DNA from: Shimia sp040225985
Lineage (GTDB): Bacteria > Pseudomonadota > Alphaproteobacteria > Rhodobacterales > Rhodobacteraceae
Assembly (NCBI RefSeq): GCF_040225985.1
Contig: NZ_JBBPEU010000001.1
Span: 248,001-312,000, forward strand
DNA length: 64,000 nt
Reading direction: 5' to 3'
In this document: piece by piece, positions 9,463 through 18,389 of the stretch
How the letters are laid out: the number at the start of each line of letters is the position of its first letter
How positions within the stretch are numbered: position 1 is the stretch's first letter
The notes under the pieces: generated by a model
Database searches by the model: none
What the model was told of the DNA's origin: nothing
The model's input: only the letters and a program-made list of their open reading frames with translations
Program-made: the position numbers and the translations under genes

Positions 9463-10368
9463 CTAGACAGGCCAGCCTAGGTCGCGGAGCCGTTGCTTGA
9501 TCTTGTCTTTCGCCTCGGGCCGTCCTGCGTTGATGGATCGGTGTTGCAAAAACCACCAGACATAAGCCGCGTAATCAGGCTCCATTGTTGTAACGCTTTC
9601 AAAAGCAGCTTTTACGCCAAGATCACTGACATTCGCGCATATATGGTGAAAGTCGATACCGGCGAACAGAATGCTGGGTTTACGAAAGAAACATGCGGCA
9701 AAAGCCACGCTGGAATTCTGTGTCACGACAAATGCGCAGCGTTGAAGGAGGGGCTCCATCCCACCCATCTGCAAGGTTAGGTTCGGCGTTGCATCTGCAA
9801 GCGTCTCGAGGGCAAAAAGCTCTCTTTCGCTGTAAGTCTCGCCCGGATGCAACGTCGCAATGACTTTACGACCAGAAGAATGCGCAAGAACGTGATCTAA
9901 CATTTTCATCGGGCTACAGTGTTGAAAGGACCGGTGCTGAAGCAGTTTTCCTTGTAGGGGGACGTATATGAATCCGTCATTCGCAGCGGATTGTGGGCCG
10001 TCTTTGAATAGGCGCTTCTGCCAAAAACCAAAGAACTGTGCGGCGGTGTTCGGATCAACATGTTTTCGGTCGAAAGGTGCGCGGGCGACATCCCAGTTCC
10101 AACGCTCACTTGTGCGTTCAATCTGCCAAAACGGATAATAATAGGATCGCCGTACGGTTACGCCCTTGGGTCGGTCAGGTTGTTGCATGTGAAAAAGGGC
10201 AAACTGCCCGTCGCGCGCATCTGCGATTTGGGGGTCAGCATAGGCAACTTGGAATCCCGCTTCTGTCAGAACATCCGAAACAAGCCCGAGAAAGTTGTGA
10301 TTGCCCGCCTCGGCGCTCTGGCGCAGGTTTTCCTCGAGAAAGAAGATAACTTTGTTTTCACTGGTCAT
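9463..10368 (-). CDS. Uncharacterised protein, possible capsule/surface-glycan-type protein
   Basis: 301 residues that I do not recognise with certainty. No signal peptide or membrane segment is visible. The N-terminus (VIFFLEENLRQ) looks like the first strand of a Rossmann-type fold. Later segments, IYVPLQGKLLQHRSF, VIATLHPGETYSERE and FVVTQNSSVAFAACFFRKPSILF, resemble the layout of capsule-polysaccharide export/GT-B-like proteins (KpsS/KpsC type). There, a 'HPGE'-like element and a 'NSSVAFEA'-like element line the sugar-nucleotide site. Enzyme activity is inference only. It lies alone on the reverse strand between trxA and hslVU, converging on trxA, and its start is about 40 bases from the hslV promoter on the other strand. 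Confidence 0.6.
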   Translation of the reverse strand: MTSENKVIFFLEENLRQSAEAGNHNFLGLVSDVLTEAGFQVAYADPQIADARDGQFALFHMQQPDRPKGVTVRRSYYYPFWQIERTSERWNWDVARAPFDRKHVDPNTAAQFFGFWQKRLFKDGPQSAANDGFIYVPLQGKLLQHRSFQHCSPMKMLDHVLAHSSGRKVIATLHPGETYSERELFALETLADATPNLTLQMGGMEPLLQRCAFVVTQNSSVAFAACFFRKPSILFAGIDFHHICANVSDLGVKAAFESVTTMEPDYAAYVWWFLQHRSINAGRPEAKDKIKQRLRDLGWPV

Positions 10369-10410
10369 TGCCAGACGCTATGCCGAAGGTCATTCAGGGG
10401 CAAGGCTGCC

Positions 10411-10439
10411 CTTGTGTGTCGTGGTTGCGCGGCTCATAT
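10411..10439 (+). promoter_or_regulatory. Heat-shock (sigma-32-like) promoter of hslVU
   Basis: CTTG at 10411-10414 and CTCATAT at 10433-10439 are separated by 18 bases. This matches the alphaproteobacterial RpoH pattern CTTG-N17/18-CYTATNT with one mismatch in the -10 element. It would start transcription about 20 bases before the hslV ATG, a classic heat-shock gene. Judged by eye only. Confidence 0.5.
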
Positions 10440-10465
10440 AGAGGGAGCAACGACAGGAGGCTCAA

Positions 10466-11023
10466 ATGGCAGACGACACCTTTCCGGGTTGGCACGGCAC
10501 AACCATCATCGGGGTGAAAAAGGATGGCCAAGTGGTCATTGCTGGCGACGGCCAGGTGTCTTTGGGACAGACCGTTATCAAGGGCACTGCAAGAAAAGTG
10601 CGGCGCCTGTCGCCAGGAGGTTTTGATGTCGTGGCGGGGTTTGCCGGATCAACCGCCGACGCGTTCACGCTGTTGGAGCGGCTGGAAACCAAGCTTGAGG
10701 CAACTCCGGGCCAATTGGCACGCGCTTCGGTCGAGTTAGCCAAGGATTGGCGCACAGACAAATACCTTCAGAAACTTGAGGCGATGCTCATCGTGTCTGA
10801 CGGCAATGATATCTTTGTAATTACTGGGGCAGGGGACGTTCTGGAGCCAGAGCATGATGTCGCTGCCATCGGTTCGGGCGGAAACTTCGCGCTTGCGGCC
10901 GCCCGAGGCATGATGGACAGCGAAAAAAATGCCGAAGAGGTCGCCCGTACCGCCATGGCCATTGCGGCTGATATCTGCGTTTACACGAATGGCAATCTGA
11001 CCGTGGAAACCATCACGGGCTAA
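10466..11023 (+). CDS. hslV: ATP-dependent protease peptidase subunit HslV
   Basis: 185 residues. HslV forms the double-hexamer peptidase that degrades proteins unfolded by HslU. It is an N-terminal-nucleophile hydrolase: an 11-residue leader is followed by TTIIGVKK, so T12 should become the catalytic threonine after processing. AGDGQVSLGQ and FAGSTADAF are family signatures. A strong AGGAGG lies eight bases before the ATG. hslU follows after 81 bases. Confidence 0.97.
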   Translation: MADDTFPGWHGTTIIGVKKDGQVVIAGDGQVSLGQTVIKGTARKVRRLSPGGFDVVAGFAGSTADAFTLLERLETKLEATPGQLARASVELAKDWRTDKYLQKLEAMLIVSDGNDIFVITGAGDVLEPEHDVAAIGSGGNFALAAARGMMDSEKNAEEVARTAMAIAADICVYTNGNLTVETITG

Positions 11024-11104
11024 TACCCCTTACATCCAACGAAGTGGCCGAAAAATGCCTGAGTTCAGGATTGGCTAAAACAAACTCACCTTGGAGCTTT
11101 CCAG

Positions 11105-12415
11105 ATGACCGACTTGACCCCCCGCGAAATCGTTTCCGAACTGGACCGGTTCATTATCGGCCAGAATGACGCCAAACGGGCGGTGGCGGTGGCGCTGCGC
11201 AATCGCTGGAGACGCAAACAGCTTCCCGATGACCTTCGCGAAGAGGTGTATCCGAAAAACATCCTGATGATCGGGCCAACCGGTGTAGGTAAAACCGAGA
11301 TCAGCCGTCGACTGGCCAAGCTGGCACGCGCTCCATTCATCAAGGTAGAGGCGACAAAGTTTACCGAGGTTGGGTACGTTGGGCGCGATGTCGAACAGAT
11401 CATCCGAGACCTTGTAGACAGCGCAATTGCGATGACACGCGAACACATGCGTGAAGACGTGAAGGCAAATGCCCATGCCGCTGCAGAAGAACGTGTGATC
11501 GAAGCAATTGCCGGCACAGACGCCCGCGACGCCACTCGCGAGATGTTTCGCAAAAAGCTGAAAGCGGGTGAACTTGACGACACCATGATCGAACTTGACG
11601 TGGCCGACACGTCAAACCCAATGGGCGGTATGTTCGATATCCCGGGCCAACCCGGTGGTCAGATGGGGATGATGAACATTGGCGATCTGTTTGGCAAAGC
11701 TTTCAGCGGTCGTACCGTGAAACGCCGAATGACCGTGGCAGAGAGCTATGATATCCTGATTTCAGAAGAAGCCGACAAGCTGCTCGATGACGAAACAGTC
11801 ACGAACGCCGCCCTGGAAGCCGTGGAACAGAATGGAATCGTGTTTCTAGACGAAATCGACAAGGTTTGCGCCCGCCAAGAGGCAAGGGGTGGAGATGTTA
11901 GCCGCGAGGGTGTTCAACGGGATCTTCTTCCCCTTATCGAGGGCACGACGGTCAGCACAAAACATGGGTCGGTCAAAACCGACCACATCCTGTTCATCGC
12001 ATCAGGCGCCTTCCATATTGCCAAACCATCGGATTTGCTGCCTGAATTGCAGGGGCGCCTGCCTATCCGAGTGGAGTTGCGCGCACTCACCGAAGGTGAT
12101 TTCGTCCGGATCCTGACTGAAACCGACAATGCGCTGACCCGTCAATATACTGCCTTGATGGGAACCGAAGAGGTTACGGTGACATTCACCGAGGAAGGAA
12201 TCGCGGCGCTTGCCAAGATCGCGGCGGATGTGAACCAGAGCGTTGAGAATATCGGGGCGCGACGGCTCTATACCGTGATGGAGCGGGTTTTTGAAGAACT
12301 CAGCTTTACCGCACCGGACCGCTCGGGCGATAGTATCACGGTTGATGCCGCATTCGTAGAGCAAAACCTTGGCGAACTCAGCCGGTCCATCGACGTCAGC
12401 CGCTATGTGCTGTGA
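11105..12415 (+). CDS. hslU: ATP-dependent protease ATPase subunit HslU
   Basis: 436 residues, a full-length AAA+ unfoldase. The Walker A GPTGVGKTE lies at about residues 57-65, the pore motif GYVGRD near 90-95, and the Walker B FLDEID near 247-252. The C-terminus ends SRYVL, the tail that inserts into HslV to switch on its peptidase. It pairs with hslV directly upstream and probably shares its heat-shock-like promoter. The I-domain is in its usual place with a Gly/Met-rich stretch at about residues 175-195. Confidence 0.97.
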   Translation: MTDLTPREIVSELDRFIIGQNDAKRAVAVALRNRWRRKQLPDDLREEVYPKNILMIGPTGVGKTEISRRLAKLARAPFIKVEATKFTEVGYVGRDVEQIIRDLVDSAIAMTREHMREDVKANAHAAAEERVIEAIAGTDARDATREMFRKKLKAGELDDTMIELDVADTSNPMGGMFDIPGQPGGQMGMMNIGDLFGKAFSGRTVKRRMTVAESYDILISEEADKLLDDETVTNAALEAVEQNGIVFLDEIDKVCARQEARGGDVSREGVQRDLLPLIEGTTVSTKHGSVKTDHILFIASGAFHIAKPSDLLPELQGRLPIRVELRALTEGDFVRILTETDNALTRQYTALMGTEEVTVTFTEEGIAALAKIAADVNQSVENIGARRLYTVMERVFEELSFTAPDRSGDSITVDAAFVEQNLGELSRSIDVSRYVL

Positions 12416-12491
12416 TTTGGTGCTGGGCAGATCATCCTGACAAATGCATAGTGGACACCACTAGCAATTTGCCCAGCGCGGAGTTGGCGTA

Positions 12492-13598
12492 TTGAAGGCC
12501 GTGTTTTCCTTATTGGCCATTGTTTTTCTGGCTGCCTGCACCGACAGAACACCTGCGCCGCTTGTCCCAGAAGCTGCGCAAACCGGCACGATCGTGCCGG
12601 TATATGTCGCAACGAACCGCGCACGAAATGAGGTCGGCTATTTCAGCGACAAACGATCAAGCGTCACCCGATTTCTTATTTCGGACGTCTCCATGCCCCC
12701 CAACAGGGTATTGGGTGACGCCCCGCTCTACAGCGCAAAACCTAACCCAAACCGACATTTTGCTCTGGTCGATCAAACTGAGTTTTCAAATGAGGCCGCA
12801 TTTTCCAATAGTATCCGCCGCAAACTAGGCGCTCTTCCTAGAGAAAACCGAGAAGTCGTTCTGTACGTGCATGGGTACTACAATGGCTATGCAGATTCTG
12901 TTTTTCGTAGCGCGCAGATGAAATCTGATTTCACTATGCCCGGAATCCCGATGGTTTTTTCCTGGCCAAGCGCAGGTCATCCTGCCGGATATACCTACGA
13001 TCGGGAAAGCGCGCTGTTTGCGCGGGATGCTTTGGAAGAAACGCTTTACCTTTTGCACCGTACAGGGGCAAAAATCCAGATCGTCGGCCACTCAATGGGC
13101 GGGCTTCTGGTCATGGAAACCCTGCGCCAAATAGAGATTCGGTTTCCGGGATGGGCCGCCGCCAATATCGACGGCATCGCCATGATTTCACCCGATATCG
13201 CGGTCGACGTCTTCTTGGAACAGGCAAACCGTATCCGCCGCCTGCCGGATCCATTTCTTGTGGTCACCTCGGAGTATGATCGCGCCCTGAAACTTTCGTC
13301 GCGCGTTAACAATGAAGGGCGCCTCGGTCAGGGGCTGAGCGTTGACGACAGGCTTGCCGAGCTTCCTATCATCTTTCTGGATGTATCTGAGTTCAACGAG
13401 GACGCGGGAAACTCTCACTTCGTCTTACTCGAGTCGCCCGCCCTTATCGCAATGCTCGAGGGGGCTGCGCTCAACTCTGAATTCACAAGAGACCGATCCA
13501 GAAGTATGATGGACATGATTTCCAGTACAAGGCTGCGGGCCAATCGGGCAGTTGTCTACGAGTTATCACCAAGCCCTCAGGTTGCAGCACGTCGGTAA
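12492..13598 (+). CDS. Alpha/beta hydrolase lipoprotein (DUF900 family)
   Basis: 368 residues. The N-terminus is a lipoprotein signal: a short hydrophobic stretch ending in LAAC (Cys at about residue 16), so it is probably anchored in the outer membrane or periplasm. The hydrolase core has VLYVHGYYNG, FSWPSAG and the nucleophile elbow VGHSMGG (S201). DUF900 proteins are predicted esterases, but the substrate is unknown. The TTG at 12492 has GGAG nine bases upstream. It follows hslU by 76 bases and converges on smr with a nine-base gap. Confidence 0.8.
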   Translation: MKAVFSLLAIVFLAACTDRTPAPLVPEAAQTGTIVPVYVATNRARNEVGYFSDKRSSVTRFLISDVSMPPNRVLGDAPLYSAKPNPNRHFALVDQTEFSNEAAFSNSIRRKLGALPRENREVVLYVHGYYNGYADSVFRSAQMKSDFTMPGIPMVFSWPSAGHPAGYTYDRESALFARDALEETLYLLHRTGAKIQIVGHSMGGLLVMETLRQIEIRFPGWAAANIDGIAMISPDIAVDVFLEQANRIRRLPDPFLVVTSEYDRALKLSSRVNNEGRLGQGLSVDDRLAELPIIFLDVSEFNEDAGNSHFVLLESPALIAMLEGAALNSEFTRDRSRSMMDMISSTRLRANRAVVYELSPSPQVAARR

Positions 13599-13607
13599 AA
13601 GGGCGGC

Positions 13608-14183
13608 TTAGTGTCTGCGAAGATAGACGTAGTAGGCGCCCGTCCCACCATGTTTGAGATGCGCTTCGGAGATTTGCAGAACAACCCCTGCCAGTGGCGG
13701 CATAGACAGCCATTGGGGAACGTTGTGTTTCAGAATACCGCGGCGAGTAGGAATAGGACCAATATCCTGTTTTGATTTCCCCTTTCCGGTGATGACCAGA
13801 ACTAATCGTTTCCCCTCGGCATGGGAGCGCAGAATGAAGTTCGTCAAGGCTGGGTGGGCCTGATCCAGAGTCATGCCATGAAGGTCGATTTTCCCTTCTG
13901 GCAGCATCTTTCCGCGCTTCAGTTTGCTAAAAGCCTTTTTGTCCATTTTGACAGGCTGGCGCGCAATACGATCCGAAATTCCGGGCAACAGGTCGTGTGG
14001 CTGCGTTTTCTGTTTCGCATTTGATCTCATTTCAAAAGCCGATAAGCGCGGGCGCGCCACTTTCGTGGGTTTGGGCTTGGGGCGATCTTCGTGGCTGTGT
14101 TTTTCGGGATGCAATCGATGCGCGGACTCGGCCACCTTGCGCCACAAATCAATCTCTTCAGCGGTCAACTTTCGACGTGTCAT
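13608..14183 (-). CDS. Smr-domain endonuclease-like protein
   Basis: 191 residues. A basic N-terminal half with KPKPTKVARPR precedes a C-terminal Smr (small MutS-related) domain with KIDLHGMTLDQA near residue 95 and VLVITGKGK near 130. In the family the DLHG and TGxG motifs form the nuclease/nucleic-acid site. Here the second motif is GKGK rather than the more common GRG. It is the last gene of the timA-mltA-smr operon; its ATG overlaps the mltA TGA. Smr proteins act in RNA or DNA processing; its own target is unknown. Confidence 0.85.
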   Translation of the reverse strand: MTRRKLTAEEIDLWRKVAESAHRLHPEKHSHEDRPKPKPTKVARPRLSAFEMRSNAKQKTQPHDLLPGISDRIARQPVKMDKKAFSKLKRGKMLPEGKIDLHGMTLDQAHPALTNFILRSHAEGKRLVLVITGKGKSKQDIGPIPTRRGILKHNVPQWLSMPPLAGVVLQISEAHLKHGGTGAYYVYLRRH

Positions 14184-15217
14184 AGGATGGCCTCGGGCAA
14201 CATGGCATAGGCACGCTGAATAGGCAGCAACACGATCATCCGACCCGGATCTTTCAGCTTTCCAGCAGCTTTGCCAGCGTCATCACCTGTTCCAAAAAAC
14301 ACATCTGCACGCTGGGCTCCTTTGATGGCGGCGCCTGTATCCTGTGCAATCATGAGACGACGCAAGGGGTTTTCGCCATCTTTCTCTAACCACACGGGGG
14401 CACCGAGCGGTGTGAATTTTGGATCAACCGCAACCGAACGCATGGTTGTGATGGAACGGTTCATGGCGCCCAAAGGCCCCTTGTGGGCAGGCACCTGACT
14501 AACCTCGCGAAAGAATACATAAGAATCGTTGTGTCTTAGTAGTTCGAGTCCATCAACCGGGTTTCTGCGCACCCAGTTTTTGATGACCTGAGCACTGACC
14601 TGATGAGAGTTGTAAATCCCACGCCTGACAAGCTCGACCCCGATCGACCGATAGGGTTGACCGTTAGCCCCGCCATATCCCACCCGAACATATTTTCCGT
14701 TGGGAAGCTTAATTCGACCAGACCCCTGAATTTGCAGAAAGAACAGTTCGACCGGATCATCGACCCAGGCAATTTCGAGACCCCTGCCTTTCATGACATC
14801 TGAGGTTTCAATCTCTCTGCGCGACAACCAGACCGATTGCTGCCGCGCTTCTCGGGGCATTCGGTAAACCGGAAAACGAAATCGCGCAGACGGTGAAAGC
14901 GATCCATCAAGTTCCGGTTCAAAATAACCCGTGAACAATCCGTCCTGACCATCTTCGATCAGAACGGGTTTAAACAGAAGCTCGAAGAACATTTTGGGAT
15001 CTTCGAAATCGCCAGCGGCTGCACAAAGTGATCGCCAGTCCGGGGCATCAAACGCCATGCAGGTGTTCTGAAAAACCTTGAGCGCGGCCGCGTGGTCGTC
15101 TTCTGACCACCCTTCGAGATCATCATAGTCAAGGATCGTATAGGTGGTTTCAGACAACGCGCTGGACCCGGCCAGTACCAGCCCGGCGCAAATCGCTGCC
15201 CGAAACCAACCGATCAT
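14180..15217 (-). CDS. mltA: Membrane-bound lytic murein transglycosylase A
   Basis: 345 residues from the ATG at 15217, where an N-terminal signal peptide (GWFRAAICAGLVLAGSSALS) begins; the longer frame upstream lies inside the neighbour. MltA cleaves the MurNAc-GlcNAc bond of peptidoglycan to leave 1,6-anhydroMurNAc. The MltA barrel holds YFEPELDGSL and FFLQIQGSGRI. The C-terminal 3D domain has AQDTGAAIKGAQRADVF with the catalytic Asp region. There is no lipobox Cys, so it may be soluble in the periplasm. It overlaps both neighbours by four bases. Confidence 0.92.
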   Translation of the reverse strand: MIGWFRAAICAGLVLAGSSALSETTYTILDYDDLEGWSEDDHAAALKVFQNTCMAFDAPDWRSLCAAAGDFEDPKMFFELLFKPVLIEDGQDGLFTGYFEPELDGSLSPSARFRFPVYRMPREARQQSVWLSRREIETSDVMKGRGLEIAWVDDPVELFFLQIQGSGRIKLPNGKYVRVGYGGANGQPYRSIGVELVRRGIYNSHQVSAQVIKNWVRRNPVDGLELLRHNDSYVFFREVSQVPAHKGPLGAMNRSITTMRSVAVDPKFTPLGAPVWLEKDGENPLRRLMIAQDTGAAIKGAQRADVFFGTGDDAGKAAGKLKDPGRMIVLLPIQRAYAMLPEAIL

Positions 15218-15870
15218 TCGCTTGTGGCGACAAGCTGCCAGTTGGGGTCGTTCGACCCCATGACGCGCGCAAAGGTCCAAACGTCCTTTTGACGCTTCAC
15301 CTGACGTTCGTCGCCTTCGACAATTTCGCCCGCGCGATCGCGCACGACATGAGTCAATTCACCTACAAAACGGACCGAAACCTCGCCTTCATTCGTTGCG
15401 GGATCAAATGTCGCATCATGCAGCGACATTTCGCGTACGCCGACAAATTCACCTTCCACGGTCAGGCCTTGTTCTTCACGTGCATCCACGACACTTGCGA
15501 AAGCATCATAGACATCCTCGGACAGGAAGGGCTTGATCTCGGAGAGTTCCCCTTTTTCAAAGCCCATGAGTATCATCTCATAGGCGCCACGTGCACCTTG
15601 CAGGAATTCGTTGACCGAAAAGCTAGCATCGACCTTTTTCATGTCCATCAACGCGTTGGCAATGGCGCTACCGTCCTCGGCATGATCCAGAATATCATTG
15701 TCTGGACCACCCTCGATCACCTCGAGTGCCGGGCCCGGCCGGGCTGTTGGGGTATTGACCTCGCGCGGAGGTTCGTACCCGTCACGGGTGCCCAAAACAT
15801 TCCGCAAGCGGATGATCAGGAAGAGTGCGATGCCAGCCAATACAAGAAGCTGGAAAACAGGCGAATTCAT
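15214..15870 (-). CDS. Tim44/TimA-family inner-membrane protein
   Basis: 218 residues from the ATG at 15870. One N-terminal membrane helix (about residues 5-22) is followed by a charged linker and a Tim44-like domain (roughly 75-218) including FLQGARGAYEMILMGFEKG. The family is related to mitochondrial Tim44, and in alphaproteobacteria it is called TimA, a putative adaptor at the inner membrane; its partner is not established. First gene of the timA-mltA-smr operon, divergent from fxsA and secB. Confidence 0.87.
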   Translation of the reverse strand: MNSPVFQLLVLAGIALFLIIRLRNVLGTRDGYEPPREVNTPTARPGPALEVIEGGPDNDILDHAEDGSAIANALMDMKKVDASFSVNEFLQGARGAYEMILMGFEKGELSEIKPFLSEDVYDAFASVVDAREEQGLTVEGEFVGVREMSLHDATFDPATNEGEVSVRFVGELTHVVRDRAGEIVEGDERQVKRQKDVWTFARVMGSNDPNWQLVATSE

Positions 15871-15974
15871 TTGGACCTCGTCGCAGGGGCATGGAAACAG
15901 GCGTGTACTGCACTTATGTAAGTCACGGGTTGGGTCAAGTCCACTAGGCCCGTGAAACGTTGGAGAATGAAAAA

Positions 15975-16460
15975 ATGTGGCTGTTCTTGGCCTTTGTCGG
16001 TATTCCGCTGATCGAAATTGCACTTTTTATCCAGGTTGGCGGTGCAATTGGGCTGTGGCCAACCCTTGGCGTGGTGATCATCACCGCCATGCTCGGGACG
16101 TTTCTGGTGCGCAACCAGGGTGCCCTGGCATTAGGCAATTTGCAGCGGTCATTCTCGGAACTTGACGACCCGACAGAACCATTGGCCCATGGGGCTATGA
16201 TCCTTGTGGCAGGGGCGCTTCTTTTGACGCCGGGCTTTTTTACCGATGCCGTCGGGTTTTCGCTGTTGATGCCACCGGTCCGCGTTGCGGTCTTTAATTA
16301 TATCCGTAAGCGCATACACGTTCAGAGTTTCTCCATGGGTGCGACGCATACCGATACACGGCGCTATGCGCAGGACGAAACCGTGATCGACGGGGAATTC
16401 GTCGAGGTAGATCCCTCAAAACGTCCCACACATCAGCCGTCAGGATGGACTAAGCATTGA
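15975..16460 (+). CDS. fxsA: FxsA-family membrane protein
   Basis: 161 residues from the ATG at 15975, which has GGAG nine bases upstream; an in-frame TTG lies 15 bases earlier. The N-terminus MWLFLAFVGIPLIEIALFI and the following hydrophobic segments make three to four membrane helices up to about residue 100, then a polar tail. FxsA was named in E. coli for suppressing F exclusion of phage T7; its normal role is unclear. It stands 56 bases before secB and may share its transcript. Confidence 0.85.
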   Translation: MWLFLAFVGIPLIEIALFIQVGGAIGLWPTLGVVIITAMLGTFLVRNQGALALGNLQRSFSELDDPTEPLAHGAMILVAGALLLTPGFFTDAVGFSLLMPPVRVAVFNYIRKRIHVQSFSMGATHTDTRRYAQDETVIDGEFVEVDPSKRPTHQPSGWTKH

Positions 16461-16516
16461 GACCCTAATGCCTAGCTGATAAAGCAATATCAAAGTTTGA
16501 ATTTCAGGAGAGAAAA

Positions 16517-17017
16517 ATGGCTGAAAATGGCGCAGATCAGGCGCAAGCCGCACCTCAGGTTCGCATGAACGTGATGGCCCAGTTCATTCGGGACATGTCG
16601 TTTGAAAACATTCTGGCACAGAAGCGTGCATCGGGCGAAGTTCAACCCGACGTGCAGGTTCAGGTAAATCTTGACGCACAAAAGCGCGAGCAAGAGCACC
16701 AGTACGAAGTTGTCACGAAACTGAATATCACTTCGCAAGCCAAAGAAACTGGCGACAAGATGTTCATCCTAGAGCTGGATTACGCAGGTATCTTCCACAT
16801 TGAGGGCGTACCAGAGGACCAATTGCATCCGTTCCTGCTGATCGAATGCCCGCGTCTTCTGTTCCCTTTCATCCGTCGCATTGTGTCGGACGTGACCCGC
16901 GATGGTGGTTTCCCACCGCTGAACCTCGAAAACATCGACTTCATGCAGTTGTATCGCCAGGAACTGATGCGCCGTCAGGCCGAAGCACAGGCGCAACAGC
17001 CCAAAGCTGACGCGTAA
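16517..17017 (+). CDS. secB: Protein-export chaperone SecB
   Basis: 166 residues, acidic, with the SecB core from VRMNVMAQFIRDMSFENP-like residues to LLIECPRLLFPFIRRIV and the conserved FPPLNLENIDF. SecB is a cytoplasmic homotetramer that keeps preproteins unfolded and passes them to SecA. AGGAGAG lies seven bases before the ATG. A strong terminator follows at 17044-17070. The position next to dnaQ-coaE-aroE-maf is the usual alphaproteobacterial order beside the origin. Confidence 0.96.
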   Translation: MAENGADQAQAAPQVRMNVMAQFIRDMSFENILAQKRASGEVQPDVQVQVNLDAQKREQEHQYEVVTKLNITSQAKETGDKMFILELDYAGIFHIEGVPEDQLHPFLLIECPRLLFPFIRRIVSDVTRDGGFPPLNLENIDFMQLYRQELMRRQAEAQAQQPKADA

Positions 17018-17043
17018 GCCTTCACGGTTTTTGAGCTTTTAGG

Positions 17044-17070
17044 CGCCCGGTTATTGGCCGGGCGTTTTTT
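17044..17070 (+). terminator. Rho-independent terminator after secB
   Basis: A 7-bp perfect stem, CGCCCGG with CCGGGCG, a seven-base loop, then six T. It lies 27 bases after the secB stop, immediately before the convergent dnaQ stop. Confidence 0.85.
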
Positions 17071-17071
17071 G

Positions 17072-17803
17072 TTAGCCAAGTTTTTTCCACAGGGCATCTT
17101 CACCCAACGCCTCGACAAAGGCTTTATGCGCCGCCTGCTCATCTTGCGTCAGCCTTGCGGGAAGAGGGGACAAGCGTGGCTGTGGACGCCAATTGTCGTC
17201 TGCCACAACTGTGTTTTTCTTGGTCTCCACCGCGGAAAGAGCAAAGTCAGGCTGCCGCCCACCGATTAGCTCAAGGTAGACTTCAGCCAGAATTTCCGAG
17301 TCAAGCAAGGCGCCATGAAGGGTCCGGTTGGCGTTATCAATACCAAACCGTCGGCACAAAGCGTCAAGAGAGGCGGGCGATCCAGGAAACTTCCTACGCG
17401 CAATACCAAGCGTATCAATTGCCTGCTCCCAAGGAAGTTGGGGCAGTCCCATCCACTTCAATTCGGCGTTCAGGAATTTCATATCGAAAGACGCGTTGTG
17501 AATGACAAGCTTGGCGTCGCCCACAAAATCAAGAAATGCCTGGCCAACTTCTTTGAAGACAGGCTTGTCCTTAAGGATCACGGCCCCCTTTGCCGGTTCC
17601 TGCGGCGGTTCCAGCAGATCCGGGCCAATACCGTGCACCTGAAATGCCTCAATCGGCATGGAACGTTCAGGATTGATGTACTGGTGATAGGTGCGCCCGG
17701 TTGGCATGTGGTTGAACAGTTCGACGCCACCGATCTCGACAATTCTGTCGCCGGTGTTTGGGTCAAGGCCAGTCGTTTCCGTGTCCAGTACGATCTCACG
17801 CAT
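17072..17803 (-). CDS. dnaQ: DNA polymerase III epsilon subunit (proofreading exonuclease)
   Basis: 243 residues, DEDDh exonuclease. ExoI is LDTETTG (D7, E9), ExoII is HNASFDMKFL, and ExoIII is LHGALLDSEI with the catalytic His and Asp. It removes misincorporated 3' nucleotides within the replicative core. It is the last gene of maf-aroE-coaE-dnaQ, and its start overlaps the coaE end by eight bases. This operon runs leftward away from the proposed origin. Confidence 0.96.
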   Translation of the reverse strand: MREIVLDTETTGLDPNTGDRIVEIGGVELFNHMPTGRTYHQYINPERSMPIEAFQVHGIGPDLLEPPQEPAKGAVILKDKPVFKEVGQAFLDFVGDAKLVIHNASFDMKFLNAELKWMGLPQLPWEQAIDTLGIARRKFPGSPASLDALCRRFGIDNANRTLHGALLDSEILAEVYLELIGGRQPDFALSAVETKKNTVVADDNWRPQPRLSPLPARLTQDEQAAHKAFVEALGEDALWKKLG

Positions 17804-18389
17804 TCTCGATCTGCTCCGTTATCGTTTGAACAATCGCTTCCACCTGCGCGCGTGCGTGGTCAAGCGTATCGGTCACAATCACATAATCCGATTGCGCGCA
17901 TTTTTCCTTGTTTGGCATCTGCTTGGCCCGGATTTGTTCAAATTGGGCCTCTGTCATTGTACCGCGTTGAAGAACGCGTTCTTTTTGCGTTTCTGGTGAA
18001 ACAGAGACACATGCCACAGCATCCATCGTATTGTCTCCACCAGTTTCAAACAACAGCGGTACATCGAAAACAAGAATATCTGCCACGGCTGTTCTTGAAA
18101 ACTCGGCCCGGTCTTCTGCCACCAAAGGGTGCACAATTTTTTCAAGGGTTTTCAGAACAGAAGGGTCTTTACCAATTAGGTCCTTCAACCGATCGCGAGA
18201 GACAGCACCATCCTTAATCGCATCCGGTAAAACCTTTGAGATCGGCGCAATCGCTTTGCCGCCCTTGCCGTACATGCGGTGTACCGCGGCGTCTGCATCC
18301 CAAACGGCACACCCTGCCTCTTCGAAGAGTTTGGCCGTGGTCGACTTTCCCATCCCGATTGAACCGGTAAGCCCCAAACGAAAACTCAT
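17796..18389 (-). CDS. coaE: Dephospho-CoA kinase
   Basis: 197 residues. The P-loop GLTGSIGMGKSTT sits at about residues 6-18 and the substrate segment WDADAAVHRMY at about 30-40. It adds the 3'-phosphate in the last step of coenzyme A synthesis. The ATG overlaps the aroE TGA by four bases, and the gene overlaps dnaQ by eight. Confidence 0.95.
   Translation of the reverse strand: MSFRLGLTGSIGMGKSTTAKLFEEAGCAVWDADAAVHRMYGKGGKAIAPISKVLPDAIKDGAVSRDRLKDLIGKDPSVLKTLEKIVHPLVAEDRAEFSRTAVADILVFDVPLLFETGGDNTMDAVACVSVSPETQKERVLQRGTMTEAQFEQIRAKQMPNKEKCAQSDYVIVTDTLDHARAQVEAIVQTITEQIENA

Noticed and set aside
12421..12482. CTGGGCA...TGCCCAG inverted pair after hslU as a terminator
   Set aside because: The loop is about 40 bases and no T-run follows, so a termination role is not supported.
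17315..18217. 300-codon plus-strand frame opposite dnaQ and coaE
   Set aside because: It spans two supported genes on the other strand; no ribosome site or motif.
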